NCBI GenBank assembly: GCA_030581615.1
Contig: JAKTTT010000004.1
Coordinates: 496,001-560,000 of the forward strand
Origin: Alloascoidea africana
Lineage: Eukaryota; Ascomycota; Alloascoideomycetes; Alloascoideales; Alloascoideaceae
DNA length: 64,000 nt
Direction: 5' to 3'
Of the stretch, positions 10,951 to 21,224 are shown piece after piece. The notes under the pieces were generated by a model, which did not search any database, had not been told where the DNA came from, and was given only the letters and a program-made list of their open reading frames with translations. The translations under genes and the position numbers were made by a program. Within the stretch, counting starts at the first letter, position 1, and each line of letters opens with the position of its first letter.

Positions 10951-11364
10951 TGGGAGTAGTTGAGAGTTGAAAAGTGAGATCAGACTCTGTCTCCGAAATG
11001 AGACATGAAATTGGAAGAGAAGAACGAAACTGGTGCTTATTTGTGGGACTATGGTTGGCTGATGGCACCACTGAAGAACTACGGATACCGTTGTAGAGTT
11101 TCAAGAACAGAATGGTGGTACAGAAGCATAAACAGTTTATATTCAAGTATATACAGCATCTGGAGATGCTCTACGGACCGGTAAATTACACGCCACGACC
11201 AAAAAAAATCAGAACTAGCATTGAAAAGATTGCTTGGCTTAGAAGACTTCTTCCCAAGGTGCACAAGCTTATGCGTGTTTGCTGTGGTTACCCAGCCTTT
11301 GGTTTCTCATCACCAGTTTGTGAAAAACGGCAAGAACCACGAAACAAAACAGAAAACATAGAGA
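10951..11364. promoter_or_regulatory. Shared divergent promoter of HEM14 and MSL1
   Basis: This is 414 bp between two divergently transcribed start codons. It contains two short frames on either strand without support. I see no clear TATA box or named factor site, so I assign it only by position. Confidence 0.45.
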
Positions 11365-12029
11365 ATGCCAGAACCAACTATACCTCAACAGCATCATCAC
11401 GACAATAGAGTAGCGGAGGAGGAAGATGACTATAATAACACTGGTAACACGATAACGTACGAGCCGAACTCAGATGGTGAGCAAGAGCAGGAGCAGGAAA
11501 AAACACAAAACGAAGGCAGGAAAAACATCCAAGAAGAGGACGAAAGAGAGCAGCGTCCGAGGAAAAGAGCCAAGTTGGGGGGTAATGGTCCATTAAACGA
11601 TTCTTATGCTGATGAAGGTGTTGGAAATCCAAACCAGACATTGTATGTGCACAACTTGAACGACAAGGTCAGAAAGCAAGGTAAGATCTCTCACAGCAAT
11701 AGGGTTCTAGGTCTGGTTGAATGTCGATAGCTAACTGTTTCAAAATAGAAATGAAACATCTCCTCTATATGCTGTTTTCGAGTTATGGCCATATTATCGA
11801 AATTAACATACGCAAAACGCCAACTATGAGAGGGCAGGCATTTGTATCGTTTGCCGATATCTTATCAGCATCCATAGCACTGAAAACGTTGGCTGGCATC
11901 CAGATAATGGGAAAGCCACTTCAGATACAGTATGCTAGGTCGAAAAGCCATGCTATTGCAAAGTTGGATGGCACGTTTCGATTACCAGGCACGAGTGACG
12001 GTGAAAGGATCGCTGCGGTGAACGCGTGA
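11365..12029 (+). CDS. MSL1: U2 snRNP protein B'' (Msl1), RRM protein with long acidic N-terminal extension (2 exons)
   Basis: U2B'' binds stem-loop IV of U2 snRNA together with U2A' and is part of the U2 snRNP that recognises the branch point. Exons 11365-11680 and 11749-12029 join in phase 1 over a 68-bp intron (GTAAGA, branch AGCTAAC, acceptor TAG), giving 198 aa. The single RRM (about 92-170) has RNP2 TLYVHNL, RNP1 MRGQAFVSF, and the C-terminal IQYARSKSHAIAKLDGTF, which is nearly identical to U2B''/U1A. The intron falls within helix 1 of the RRM (NDKVRKQ|EMKHLLY). The first 90 residues are polar, glutamate-rich and end in a basic patch (RPRKRAKL) that could be a nuclear signal; S. cerevisiae Msl1 is only 111 aa and lacks such an extension. 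The start at 11365 is the first ATG in frame; a shorter start is not available before the RRM. Confidence 0.9.
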
Positions 12030-12210
12030 GCGAGTAAGTAGTTTTGAGAAAAAGCTGAATAGACCTGCGTTTTCCGTGTCCAGACTCCGTAGTCTTCCCA
12101 TATATTATGGCGCGATAGCCAGTCCAGAACGCTGCAAATGGCGGGAGCGGAGATTACGGACCAGGTATCAGCCACAGCAGCCACTCCTCCAGCCACTCCA
12201 GCCACTATAA

Positions 12211-12711
12211 ATGCCACACCCAGTGGCTAACCTAGCCACTTGGATGCTAAAGCTCTTACTACTAATGTCCTTCCTAACTCTGATTTCCCAAATGTTCAGC
12301 AGTGTGACCAAGGGGTCCTCTGCAAAACCATTCTCTTACGAGGAAATTAAAAAGCTTTCTGAGTCCCTTTCTAGCATTGCAACAACAGCAACAGCAGCGG
12401 ATCGTCATCAATATCTGATAGATGTGCGAGAAGTAAGCGAAGTATCAACCCAGGGGTCCATTCCAGGAGCAAATACGGTGCCATGGAAATCTCACCCCGA
12501 GGCGTTTTCTTACAGTGAAAGCGAGTTCAAATCCCAATTTGGCTTTGATAAGCCAGGTCTGGAAGACCTCCTTGTGTTTTCCTGCCTTGGAGGAAGAAGG
12601 GCACAAATGATGGCTTCTGGAGCCGAGAAGAGCGGATATAAAAATCGAGGTTATTACCCTGGTTCTTGGACTGAGTGGAGCGAAAGGCAGCAAAAGGAAA
12701 GAAACACTTAG
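12211..12711 (+). CDS. Single-domain rhodanese-like sulfurtransferase, probably membrane or mitochondrial
   Basis: A 166-aa protein with one rhodanese domain (about 38-160). It shows YLIDVRE (active-fold strand, 69-74), GSIPGANTVPW, and a catalytic loop VFSCLGGRRAQ with the persulfide-forming Cys at about 125; the loop has the length and basic residues seen in Rdl1/Rdl2-type thiosulfate sulfurtransferases. The last part, NRGYYPGSWTEWSE, matches the usual GGxxxW ending of these enzymes with a Tyr in place of a Gly. The N-terminus is hydrophobic (LKLLLLMSFLTLISQMF), either a membrane anchor or a poor mitochondrial presequence. The first ATG at 12211 lies inside TATAAATG, so if that TATA is used the true start is more likely 12244, giving 155 aa. 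Upstream are several repeats of AGCCACT. Confidence 0.78.
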   Translation: MPHPVANLATWMLKLLLLMSFLTLISQMFSSVTKGSSAKPFSYEEIKKLSESLSSIATTATAADRHQYLIDVREVSEVSTQGSIPGANTVPWKSHPEAFSYSESEFKSQFGFDKPGLEDLLVFSCLGGRRAQMMASGAEKSGYKNRGYYPGSWTEWSERQQKERNT

Positions 12712-12974
12712 GCCAAAAACCTTGTGTTCCCAGAAAGTGAAAGAAATCAAGACATTAATAATGCAACCAGAAACCATTTAGTATAGCATGCATATTTTTG
12801 TTCAACAGAGTTTTGTTTCATAGCGCATAAATTCAATAGAAAAATGAAGTTGCGAAGACTTGTAAAAATGTCTAGTGGGATTGGGTTTGGTGTGGTTGAC
12901 ACCTTCACCTCCAAAAGCACGCGTAGGGCCCTCGCGAAAAAAACACTGAGAAAGGTTCGCGTCCACAACCTTCA

Positions 12975-14546
12975 ATGACGACGAACGCCTCATCCAATGC
13001 CTCTCTATCTCTTTCAACTTTATACAAACAGCTGACGACATACACGCCGCTCAAGTCAGGCTCGAGGAAACTCGACCATGCAATAGACAACGTTGCCAGT
13101 AGTCACAACAGCAAATCCAGAGCAGGAGGACAAAAAAGGGGTGGTGGGGGATTACGAAGGTCAAGAATATATGAAATCAGCGGCCTACCTGGAAGCGGAT
13201 ACAAACAGATATATACCAACTACATTTTTGATGCCATTATAAACAAAGGATATAACACGTTGGTGATTGACAGCAATCAGCTGTTCTCTGTTGCCGATCT
13301 AGTAAAGTATGATGGATTCGATGAGAGCGGCCTCGACAAATTTTGGCATATAGATGTCACGAACCTCACAGAGTTGGTCGTTTTGTTCAAAAGTCTCATA
13401 GAAGACAGCAACAGTCTGTCTTCCAGCTCCGGCGAGCCAACATCCTCGGCAGTCTCGTCTGTTACGTCTCAGCAGCCAAGCAAGAATTCTACTCAACAAA
13501 CGAAAATGATACCGTATGAGCTAATTGTCATTGATGATATTTCGCATTTGATCAACCTGGCCCTTGTTTCTCATACGGGCGGCAGTTCCAGTAGCAATTC
13601 AGCTTTGCAGAAGCGTAACTTTAACAACAGGCCAAACTACAACTATAGGGCGCGTAAGAACCAGCTGTTGCAAGACCTCTTGGTTCTATTTGCAGAGTAC
13701 TCTGTAAAATTTCAAAGTTGTATTGTTATTGCAGGTACGGTAACAACGATGAAGATTCCACAGCCGCAAAGAGTTCAGAGAGTGAATGGTTTGAAAAGAG
13801 ATACTTTTAACTGGAATTGGAATAATGGCTATCGACTACAGCTGGTGCCTGCGATTGGCGAGTATGGCTCTTGGACCTCGTACATATATTCAAGAATACT
13901 GGTCTACTATGACTGGTTAATCGATCAAGATCATCACTATACAAAGACAAGATTCGCTCTTGTGCGAAAAGGCAACACCGGCATACAGCTGCCAAGCTCT
14001 AACAAACCACTTGGTTCAATATCGAGAATACAGTCACAACAGTCGCGGCTGGGTACAAACGCTCAGTCACAGTCTCTGACGGCTATTCCTTTTATCGTTA
14101 CGGAAAGAAATGGAGTTGGAGATATTGATGACGATTACACGCCGTCTCAGCTGAATTCAGATCTCAATATTTCTCTATCGCCTAGTCCATTACCTTCACC
14201 AGTTGCATCGCAAATGTTGCCTACAAAGAGGAAGGCCTCGGAAGAAATAGAAGAGGAGGAGGAAGAAGAAGAAGCTCCAACACCAAAGCCTGTAGATGAT
14301 ACTGTTGAAGAGGAGCCAAGATCAGAGCTTGACTTTGAGATCAACACAAGCTTTTACGAACAGGACGAAGAAAGCCTTTCCCAAGCATTGCCCTCAAAAC
14401 CGACAATCGACCTTGATGATGATCACAATGAGACACCAGTTGCGGACTCTACCAATTCAAATCTCCGAACGGAGCAAGTCGGTTCAGAGAATATATCAGT
14501 TATTGACGATAGCGATGATAGTGTAGAATCAGCGGATTTCTTGTAA
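12975..14546 (+). CDS. RecA-fold protein resembling Rad51 paralogues (Rad55/Rad57 type), with altered Walker A
   Basis: A 523-aa protein whose first 350 residues resemble Rad51 paralogues. These load Rad51 on resected DNA in homologous recombination. The entry TPLKSGSRKLDHAI followed by RIYEISGLPGSGYKQIY has the architecture of Rad55/Rad57 (xxLDxxLGGGxxxGxITEIxGxxGSGKT). The P-loop is altered: GLPGSGYKQ (70-78) has a Tyr between the last Gly and the Lys. Walker B is clear (YELIVIDDISHL, about 181-192). Basic/polar inserts occur at 145-175 and 205-225. The final 140 residues are acidic, with runs of glutamate and DSDD motifs that may bind SUMO or be phosphorylated. It could also be a meiotic or Shu-complex paralogue; I leave the symbol empty. 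It is convergent with the following RUP1-like gene, 288 bp apart. Confidence 0.62.
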   Translation: MTTNASSNASLSLSTLYKQLTTYTPLKSGSRKLDHAIDNVASSHNSKSRAGGQKRGGGGLRRSRIYEISGLPGSGYKQIYTNYIFDAIINKGYNTLVIDSNQLFSVADLVKYDGFDESGLDKFWHIDVTNLTELVVLFKSLIEDSNSLSSSSGEPTSSAVSSVTSQQPSKNSTQQTKMIPYELIVIDDISHLINLALVSHTGGSSSSNSALQKRNFNNRPNYNYRARKNQLLQDLLVLFAEYSVKFQSCIVIAGTVTTMKIPQPQRVQRVNGLKRDTFNWNWNNGYRLQLVPAIGEYGSWTSYIYSRILVYYDWLIDQDHHYTKTRFALVRKGNTGIQLPSSNKPLGSISRIQSQQSRLGTNAQSQSLTAIPFIVTERNGVGDIDDDYTPSQLNSDLNISLSPSPLPSPVASQMLPTKRKASEEIEEEEEEEEAPTPKPVDDTVEEEPRSELDFEINTSFYEQDEESLSQALPSKPTIDLDDDHNETPVADSTNSNLRTEQVGSENISVIDDSDDSVESADFL

Positions 14547-14834
14547 AGTATACTAACCATTACTGGTCCCGTATATTATGTAGTGGAGAACAAGGATATG
14601 GCATACGATAAGAATTGGCTAACTTCTCTTCTCTCATCTACCCAAGAAGAAATGTATTCTACTTATTTAAGTTCCTGATATGGTGTAAAGATGATACAAA
14701 GAAGCATGGGGTGTACTCCTTTCAAGATATGAGAACAATGAATGTAACGAGCTTTATTGTAGTTTCGTAATGAAACGTTAATACATTATCATTTGAGTAC
14801 TACTGCCCAGGTTGTGGGACGATATTCTAAAAGT

Positions 14835-17295
14835 CTACTTTGGGTCAATGTCAATCGGCAAATCTCCATCTGCATCAACTTTGGTGTTTTGTTCGGTCTT
14901 TGTCTCTGGTATTGTGGCTGTATCTTTCTGAATAGTAAGGTCTGAGTCGGAATCCGTAATTGTTATGGGCGCTTTCTCTACCCCAGATTCTGAGCTTGAA
15001 TCCACTATAGTGTCTGCCGCCTGTTGGGCAGTAATACTATCGGAATCGATCTCAATATGATCCACAACTACGTTTGAATCTTGGATGTCATTAACATCGC
15101 TGGTCGGCATCTCGCTGGTCGGCATCTCAATTGATTCTTTAACCTCGTCATTGCCTTCTCGCTCTTCTTGATCGTCAACAGAGATTTGGAGTGCTTTAAA
15201 ATCTTTGTGGAGAAACTTTTGTAATGCCTCAGGAGGTCGAGTTTCCGAGTATTCTTCCTTGAATGCAGACTCTTTGGCGTATATCAAGCTCAAATCATTG
15301 ACCAAAAATCCATTTGTCTTTTCGTGTACTGCATTTGTAACGTCTTTCGAGGATACATCTGAAATTGCGTAATCAACAGTGTTCTGGTCAAACTCCACTT
15401 TCAACCATTGATCCTTTAAGCGCAAGAATAGCACATAATCGCTCAGTATTACACCTGCCAAATCATATCCTTCAACCGTCTCTTTATGCGACTCCTCTCC
15501 TTCATCCTTGGCCGAGTCAACTTTAACATCTGGTTCAGTATCTTCTGAATGATTTTCGAGTTTTTGTTCGACATTTGACGGTGAAGTTTGGGGATTATTC
15601 AAAATATCAAAATAGTCTACCTTTGTTCGTAGCAGCTGTTCTCTGAGACACTTTTTCCGTTCTGCTAGCTCTTTCTGGAATCTCACGAGATCCTCACACG
15701 CAGCCTGGATGCTTTCCGCAGAGCTGTTGGCACAAGGAGAGCTATTTAAGAAGTCTACCGATATTTGTAGTAGTTTTGATGTGTCCTTGCCTCCTGTGCT
15801 CGTAAGCCTAAGCTGTTCCATGGCAACTTTCCTTCTCTTAATATCAGCCTCGGTCTTCATTTTTTGGGCCTCTTTGATCTGTGTAATGTACTCCTTCTTG
15901 TACCGTTGAGGATAAAACCGAAGAGGAATCTCCACACCTCCACTAGAGGATTGTGAAGATGCCTGTGTATCGTTGAGAAAGGTTATCACCAATACATCTC
16001 CTAATGATGTGATGAAAGTCGTCCCAATCCCGTTACTCCAAAACATTCCGTTTATTGTATCGTAAAGAGATTCCTTCCGATCCTCAGTTTCAACTGCAAA
16101 AACGTTCAAATCTCTAAAGCCAATTGGAGCTGAGTACACATTCGTATTGAAAAGCGAGGTCAGTTTTTCATCTTCTTGTGTTAACTTGATCAAAATTCCT
16201 AAAAAGTTTGAGATTATTGTACTCTCTATATCGTCATTTTGAAGAATCCGATTGGGAAGACGCTTAGAGGCATGGACCAGACACTCTAAAGATGCAAACG
16301 CTCTCTCTGAGTCCCCATCCAGGAATGCGATCAGCCTTTGCACCTCAAGTAGAACTCTCACATCCAGCTTCTCCCCCGAGTTTACATGTAGCGTAGTCGA
16401 ATTCTTGGGTACTTCTATCACATCTGTTGGGTATCCACGCCACCAATTTGGATGAAACCCATAGATGGGGAAAGAAAAGGAGAGCAATGTCGATCTTACT
16501 TTTGGAATTGAATGCAATATCATTAAAAGTGGAGACAATGATGAGGCTTGGGGAGATGGTAATAGAACTGGTATCGTATTGCTAGCCCTCTTGTATCTTG
16601 AAACATCTTCTAGAATAGAGTATGAATTCTGGGGTACCAAATCCCACTGAGAGCTTTCGTATTCTGCTTGCTGAGCTGGTCCAAAGTACACACCTGACTC
16701 TTGCGGTTGCGGTTGATTCTGACCTTGGTTTTGTTGCTTTGATTGTGATTGCTCAGTGGTTGTGGCATCTGTAGAGCCTGTTTGCCAGTCTGTGTAAGAA
16801 GAAGATTGTGGCGTGTAGTATTGTGGGATTTCAGGAACCTGATCAGGAGGAATTTGTACCGATACATCGACAGTAGTCTCTGTAATGTTGGTCTGTTCAG
16901 GGCGAGGGGGTAAAGCTGGACCTATTGTAGCTGCATTTTCAAGACTTTGAGCTGATTGAGGTTCGTAAATCGTTAAAAAACATAGTAACAAACGCCATGA
17001 TCCAATGCACAATACCTTGTTGCTCAAGCTAGAAAAAATCTCATTAGTCTGGCTGTATGGTTTTTCATTGTTCATTAAAAATCAACACTTACTGTTCCAC
17101 TAAATATAAGGTCAATCGCTTTTTCTATATTATTGTCCGCCAACTATTCCACTGATTAGTATCTCATCTCCGGACTGAAAAGGCACAGGCGGTTATTAGA
17201 GTGATCAAGCATACTTTGAGAGCTGTAATCGCGTTTTCACGCTCAATTCCCATATCAACTATCTGCTGAATTGCAGATTCCGATGAGTCCGTCAT
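14835..17295 (-). CDS. RUP1: UBA-domain protein of the Rup1 type, with a catalytically dead USP-like segment (4 exons)
   Basis: Rup1 bridges the deubiquitinase Ubp2 and the ubiquitin ligase Rsp5. Deduced exons are 17295-17215, 17143-17093, 17028-17016 and 16951-14835, giving 753 aa. Exons 1 and 2 encode a UBA domain: IQQIVDMGIERENAITALK joined to LADNNIEKAIDLIFSGT. Exon 3 is a 13-nt microexon (LEQQ plus one base) that alone restores phase into exon 4 (AQSLENAATIG). Introns are 71, 64 and 64 bp. After a Gln-rich linker (about 100-135) comes WDLVPQNSYSILED and then IPVLLPSPQASSLSPLLMIL (about 175-194), which resembles the Cys box of USP25/28-type proteases with Ser where the Cys would be. A coiled coil (about 385-480) and an acidic tail with IDSDSI- and ITITDSDSD-like SUMO-interaction motifs follow. 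Function is inferred from the UBA plus overall plan; I am less sure of the symbol than of the exon structure. Confidence 0.6.
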
Positions 17296-17533
17296 TTGGA
17301 GTTCTAACTGTTCCTAGAAAGCAGAAATGATACTATCAAGAATAGGGAGGTGGGTAGCTCTAGAGTAGTTGAGAAGGTGAGCACAGAACATGGAGTTGGC
17401 AGGGTAATATCAGTTGATGTTGACATAGAAGGGTGAGGGTCTAAAAGTGCTCAATTCTAAGATGATACTCTAAACGTTTAAGAAATACTTTTATTAAACA
17501 GCGTTTCAGATATGAGCTAAAAAGAAATGGGAT

Positions 17534-19396
17534 TTACCAGGCAAAGGCCTCTTCAAAGTATTCAATATCACCCAAAGGATGTTTGTTCATTTCAGTTATG
17601 CAGGCATCTCTCAATGTGTCTACAACTCCAGGAGGTCCGCAACTAACCACGCCTGCTGTTCCTTGACAAGAACTGGCAAACAGTTCGAGAAGTTCTCTTA
17701 TATCAGGCTTTCCAAAATGAGCTGCATCATCTAAAATTCTCTTTGTGGAATTGGAGACAATTCCATCAGACATTCCTTTCTCTCTTGTCAGAGTGTCAAC
17801 TGAGTCAAACCTTCTAACGTCTAGTTTCTCATTTGGTTCAAAAGGAGACCCTTGCCTATACGTTCTCTGGCTGTCGATAGTATTGTTTCTGGCTCTGATC
17901 TTAGTGTCCTGGGGCCTTTGTAAGGTCTGTGGTCCTGTTATGAAACTCTTTGAAGGGCCAGTTTTATAGTTTCCACTAGAAGAAGTGATATAAATGTCTA
18001 CATTCACATTTTTTTCAAAATATAGTGATTGCAATTCTTCACCTATCCAGTTGATATCTGTTGCATTTTTGGTAATCCACGCAAGCCTGACAGTGGACTC
18101 TCCAGAATCGGCTAGATACTCGGCATAGGGGAGAACGCCCGTTATGCCGATACCACCTGCCACTAGAAGAACGTCATCTTTGCGGTGAACTGGGGCGCAA
18201 TGGCCATATGGACCTTCGATTCCAACAGTAAAACAGTGTTTGTTATCGGGCATATGTTTAAGAAAAGTGGCGAGCTTCTTGGTCATTCCACCTCTCTCTT
18301 TAATAAGCAATTTCAGGCTCTGATCCTCAGATGAAGCTCGAACTGCAGAAAATGGGTGGGATTCCCAAAGGCTTAAACGAGGAATGTATACAAAGACATA
18401 CTGTCCAGGAGTAACTCTCCAATGGCCAGGGTTTGTGATGTTCATTTCAATGACATCTTCGTCAATAAGTCTTGCCTCCCCAAAACTGAGGTTCTCATAA
18501 GTTGCTTTCCAAAACTGGTAACTGTTGATAAGAACCCTCAAAAATCTAAGTAGCCAATCTGCAGCCCATACCACAACAGCGGCCCAGACCGCTTCAGTGT
18601 AAGCAATATCTTTCAGATGGAAATACAAAGTAACCATAGCTGCAATTGACAAGAGAACATGAGTCAATCTGAAAAACTCATAGACATAGAATCGTAGAGT
18701 GCCGGACACTAACAGTAGTGAAAATGCTCCTGTTGCTGCTATGCCCATTTGTCCAAACAAAACTTTGTAATAGCCAGGTGTACCATATTTTGCGGAGGAA
18801 ACATAAAATTCAGTGAGAGAATGTACTATTGCCATTGAAACACAACATCTAGCGACAGTCTTGTGGAATGTGACAAACCTGGAGTAGGACCATCCTGTGA
18901 TCCAAATCAAAATGTCGTTTCTCGTGGCCAACATTACTACTAGCGGCAATTCCAATGTTGAAAATATTCCCGATCTTTTAGCAATACAAGACACATACTG
19001 TATGGTGAAAGATTGAGCACCTGGGCTGGTATCAATAGCTGCACCAACAAACAAAAGTGCATAGTTAAGAGCAACAAAAATGAATAGAATAAGAAACTCG
19101 GCACGAGTAGGAAGTAAAGCTGGAATTCCCAAAATTCTAGCTTGTGAAAGATGCATTGTTTTGAACAATGCTGGTGACGAGATATATCGTCTGATGAATT
19201 GGTGAATTCCTGAGAGCCGTTTATTTTGGCCCAACGGAACGGGATAGTATGAGAAATGGCGATACAATCTAAGCAGTCCAGCCCAGATACAAACAAGCAA
19301 AATATATCCTACAAAGGAAGAGGCCATGTAAACGCTTTCTAGTTGATATTGGGCCACCAGGGCCATTGCTGCGGCGCTAGTAGATCCTGCTGCCAT
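17534..19396 (-). CDS. Ferric reductase / NADPH oxidase-family transmembrane flavocytochrome
   Basis: A 620-aa plasma-membrane (or internal-membrane) flavocytochrome that passes electrons from NADPH through FAD and two haems to extracytoplasmic ferric or cupric ions. Six or seven hydrophobic segments occupy about 25-285. The four haem ligands are visible as H178 and H192 (FHKT, VHSL; 13 residues apart) and H246 and H260 (THVL, YFHL; 13 apart). The FAD-binding motif HPFS is at 347-350 with the preceding GQYVFVYIPRLSLWES. The NADPH site has VLLVAGGIGITGVLPYAEYL at about 409-428 and VSCGPPGVVDTLRDA near the end, and the last residues (EEAFAW) match the conserved Fre terminus. There is no long signal peptide or large exoplasmic domain, so it is nearer the shorter Fre7/Fre8/Aim14 class than Fre1. 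Which metal it reduces cannot be told. Confidence 0.9.
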   Translation of the reverse strand: MAAGSTSAAAMALVAQYQLESVYMASSFVGYILLVCIWAGLLRLYRHFSYYPVPLGQNKRLSGIHQFIRRYISSPALFKTMHLSQARILGIPALLPTRAEFLILFIFVALNYALLFVGAAIDTSPGAQSFTIQYVSCIAKRSGIFSTLELPLVVMLATRNDILIWITGWSYSRFVTFHKTVARCCVSMAIVHSLTEFYVSSAKYGTPGYYKVLFGQMGIAATGAFSLLLVSGTLRFYVYEFFRLTHVLLSIAAMVTLYFHLKDIAYTEAVWAAVVVWAADWLLRFLRVLINSYQFWKATYENLSFGEARLIDEDVIEMNITNPGHWRVTPGQYVFVYIPRLSLWESHPFSAVRASSEDQSLKLLIKERGGMTKKLATFLKHMPDNKHCFTVGIEGPYGHCAPVHRKDDVLLVAGGIGITGVLPYAEYLADSGESTVRLAWITKNATDINWIGEELQSLYFEKNVNVDIYITSSSGNYKTGPSKSFITGPQTLQRPQDTKIRARNNTIDSQRTYRQGSPFEPNEKLDVRRFDSVDTLTREKGMSDGIVSNSTKRILDDAAHFGKPDIRELLELFASSCQGTAGVVSCGPPGVVDTLRDACITEMNKHPLGDIEYFEEAFAW

Positions 19397-21224
19397 GTTG
19401 TTCTTGATATTGTCTCTTGGTAATTGAAGTGACCTGGCTAGTTGTTGTGATTGTCTTAGTTTTAATCAGCGAATGAATCTTGAGATTTTCCAGAAATCTC
19501 TTTGAATTGAAATGAGAGAAAGTCTTTAACGGTAACAAAGTTCCAGCTTTGTCTTGGTTGTGGTTAGTACACCAAAAAGAGTATAATTAAAGATGAGACG
19601 AGCAACATGTATTTATATATAAAGCCGAAGCGGAAGAAAAAAGCTTCAATTATACTGATAAAACTGTCTTGTGTGTGTTCAGCCGTACGCCATATGCCAT
19701 GTAGATTTGTTTTATAATGCTGACACATGATTAATCTGCCTGGTTTCCGATTTTGATAATACATATTTTGGTGCCCATCAAAGGTAGTTCCAATGGAAGA
19801 AAAAGGATTTCTAATTGAAACAAGATTCTCCCGTTCACATAATCTGTTTGATAGAGAGCGAAGAAGTCTAGTCGAAAAAGCAAATACCACAAAAATAATG
19901 TAAATCATTAGAATACACTGTCATTCCTTGCTTTCATTTCGGCTTCCTGTGTAGCTTGACATCAATCCGATCGCAAATGGTGAAAAGTTGTGTGATGCGC
20001 CTTCTCGGGGCCGCCTGGCTTTGTGTTCGGAATAGACAGGACACGCAAACCTCTCCCACAAGCGATATGCCTGTCATGTTTTGGATGGCTTATCATTTGC
20101 TGTTTTATGAATGGATTTTTTACAACTGTATAATAAATCGTGTCATACCCTGCTTCAAGTAACAACCAAGGGAGTTGATTGTATCCAGCCGTTCAGTTAT
20201 AAGGGTATGCAGGTACAAATCGGATATCTAAAAATGGTAACAAAAGAAGTCTCTTGATCTTTTGGGAAAACTTAATCGTTTACCTGTGTAGGAAGATACG
20301 ATTTGTTCTACTTCCATCGAAGAATTCAACAAGTGTGGGAACGCATTCTATATTTTTCACTACGTTTTGGTCTCAAGGCTGCAGATTCGCTGGGTTTCAA
20401 CATGCACACAAAGTGTTTGGGATAAGACAATGCAATAATCTACTTGTGTTGACAGAGATTGTACAGTTCAATAACTATCCAACCATAAAACTATAAATTA
20501 TGTTTAGCTGGAAATAATATCTCTTTCGTAGTGGCGTTGCTCAAGTCTCCACCAACTGTCCATGATACACCAACCAGTGCGCGAGCCAAGTGAGCGAGAA
20601 TGGTTACTGCATTTATTATTCTGCTTTGGACTAGAACTGAGCATGACCTTGATTTATTCGACATTCATTAAAAATCTGAAGATTAGTGGCTTTGGTCAAT
20701 TGTTAACAGAATCAAGCCTTTGTACTCTTGTTCTGAAGGCAAAAACACCTTTTGTTTCAAAATTCGCGATGACCAATACGGCAACGAGAAATCAGATTGA
20801 TAAATAGTTTGCAGTCATCTATGAAAATAAAATTGGACGAGTTCAGGAACTGCCTCGCAAATTTGATTTTGCAAGCTAAGAACGAATGTAAAGTGCCTCG
20901 TTCTGAGCCAAGTGTAAGCAAATATTGAGCCATTTATTGTTTTAAAGCTACCTAATAACACATTTTCCAACCATTAAACTAAAAAGCAAGAACAAGCTAA
21001 AAGAGAGAAGCAATGAATACATTTGAAGAAAGGTAAATGAACGATATTCCTGAATATCCTATTCAGAGTGTATTTCTTCTTTATTTTTCGGTCTTAATCA
21101 TAGTGGTTACTTTGAACTAGAAGAATCATACATAAACGGAAAGAGAAATTTTGTCTTGAAAATGTCTGGGCATGTAATATAAGTCCCATTTGGAATCAAA
21201 TGCAACTGGCTAGTATTAGGGCGA
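19397..21224. other. Intergenic region with ferric reductase promoter; no supported gene
   Basis: This is 1.83 kb. The first 300 bp should hold the ferric reductase promoter; a CTGATAA GATA-type core at 19655-19661 could be an iron-responsive GATA site but a single core is weak evidence. Frames of 60-114 codons exist on both strands (for example 19564-19908 minus, 20254-20496 plus, 20562-20807 plus) with no domain or codon bias. Confidence 0.45.

Noticed and set aside
19564-19908. 114-codon minus-strand frame with hydrophobic ends
   Set aside because: Lies in the ferric reductase promoter, has no homology or codon bias; hydrophobicity follows from T-rich sequence.
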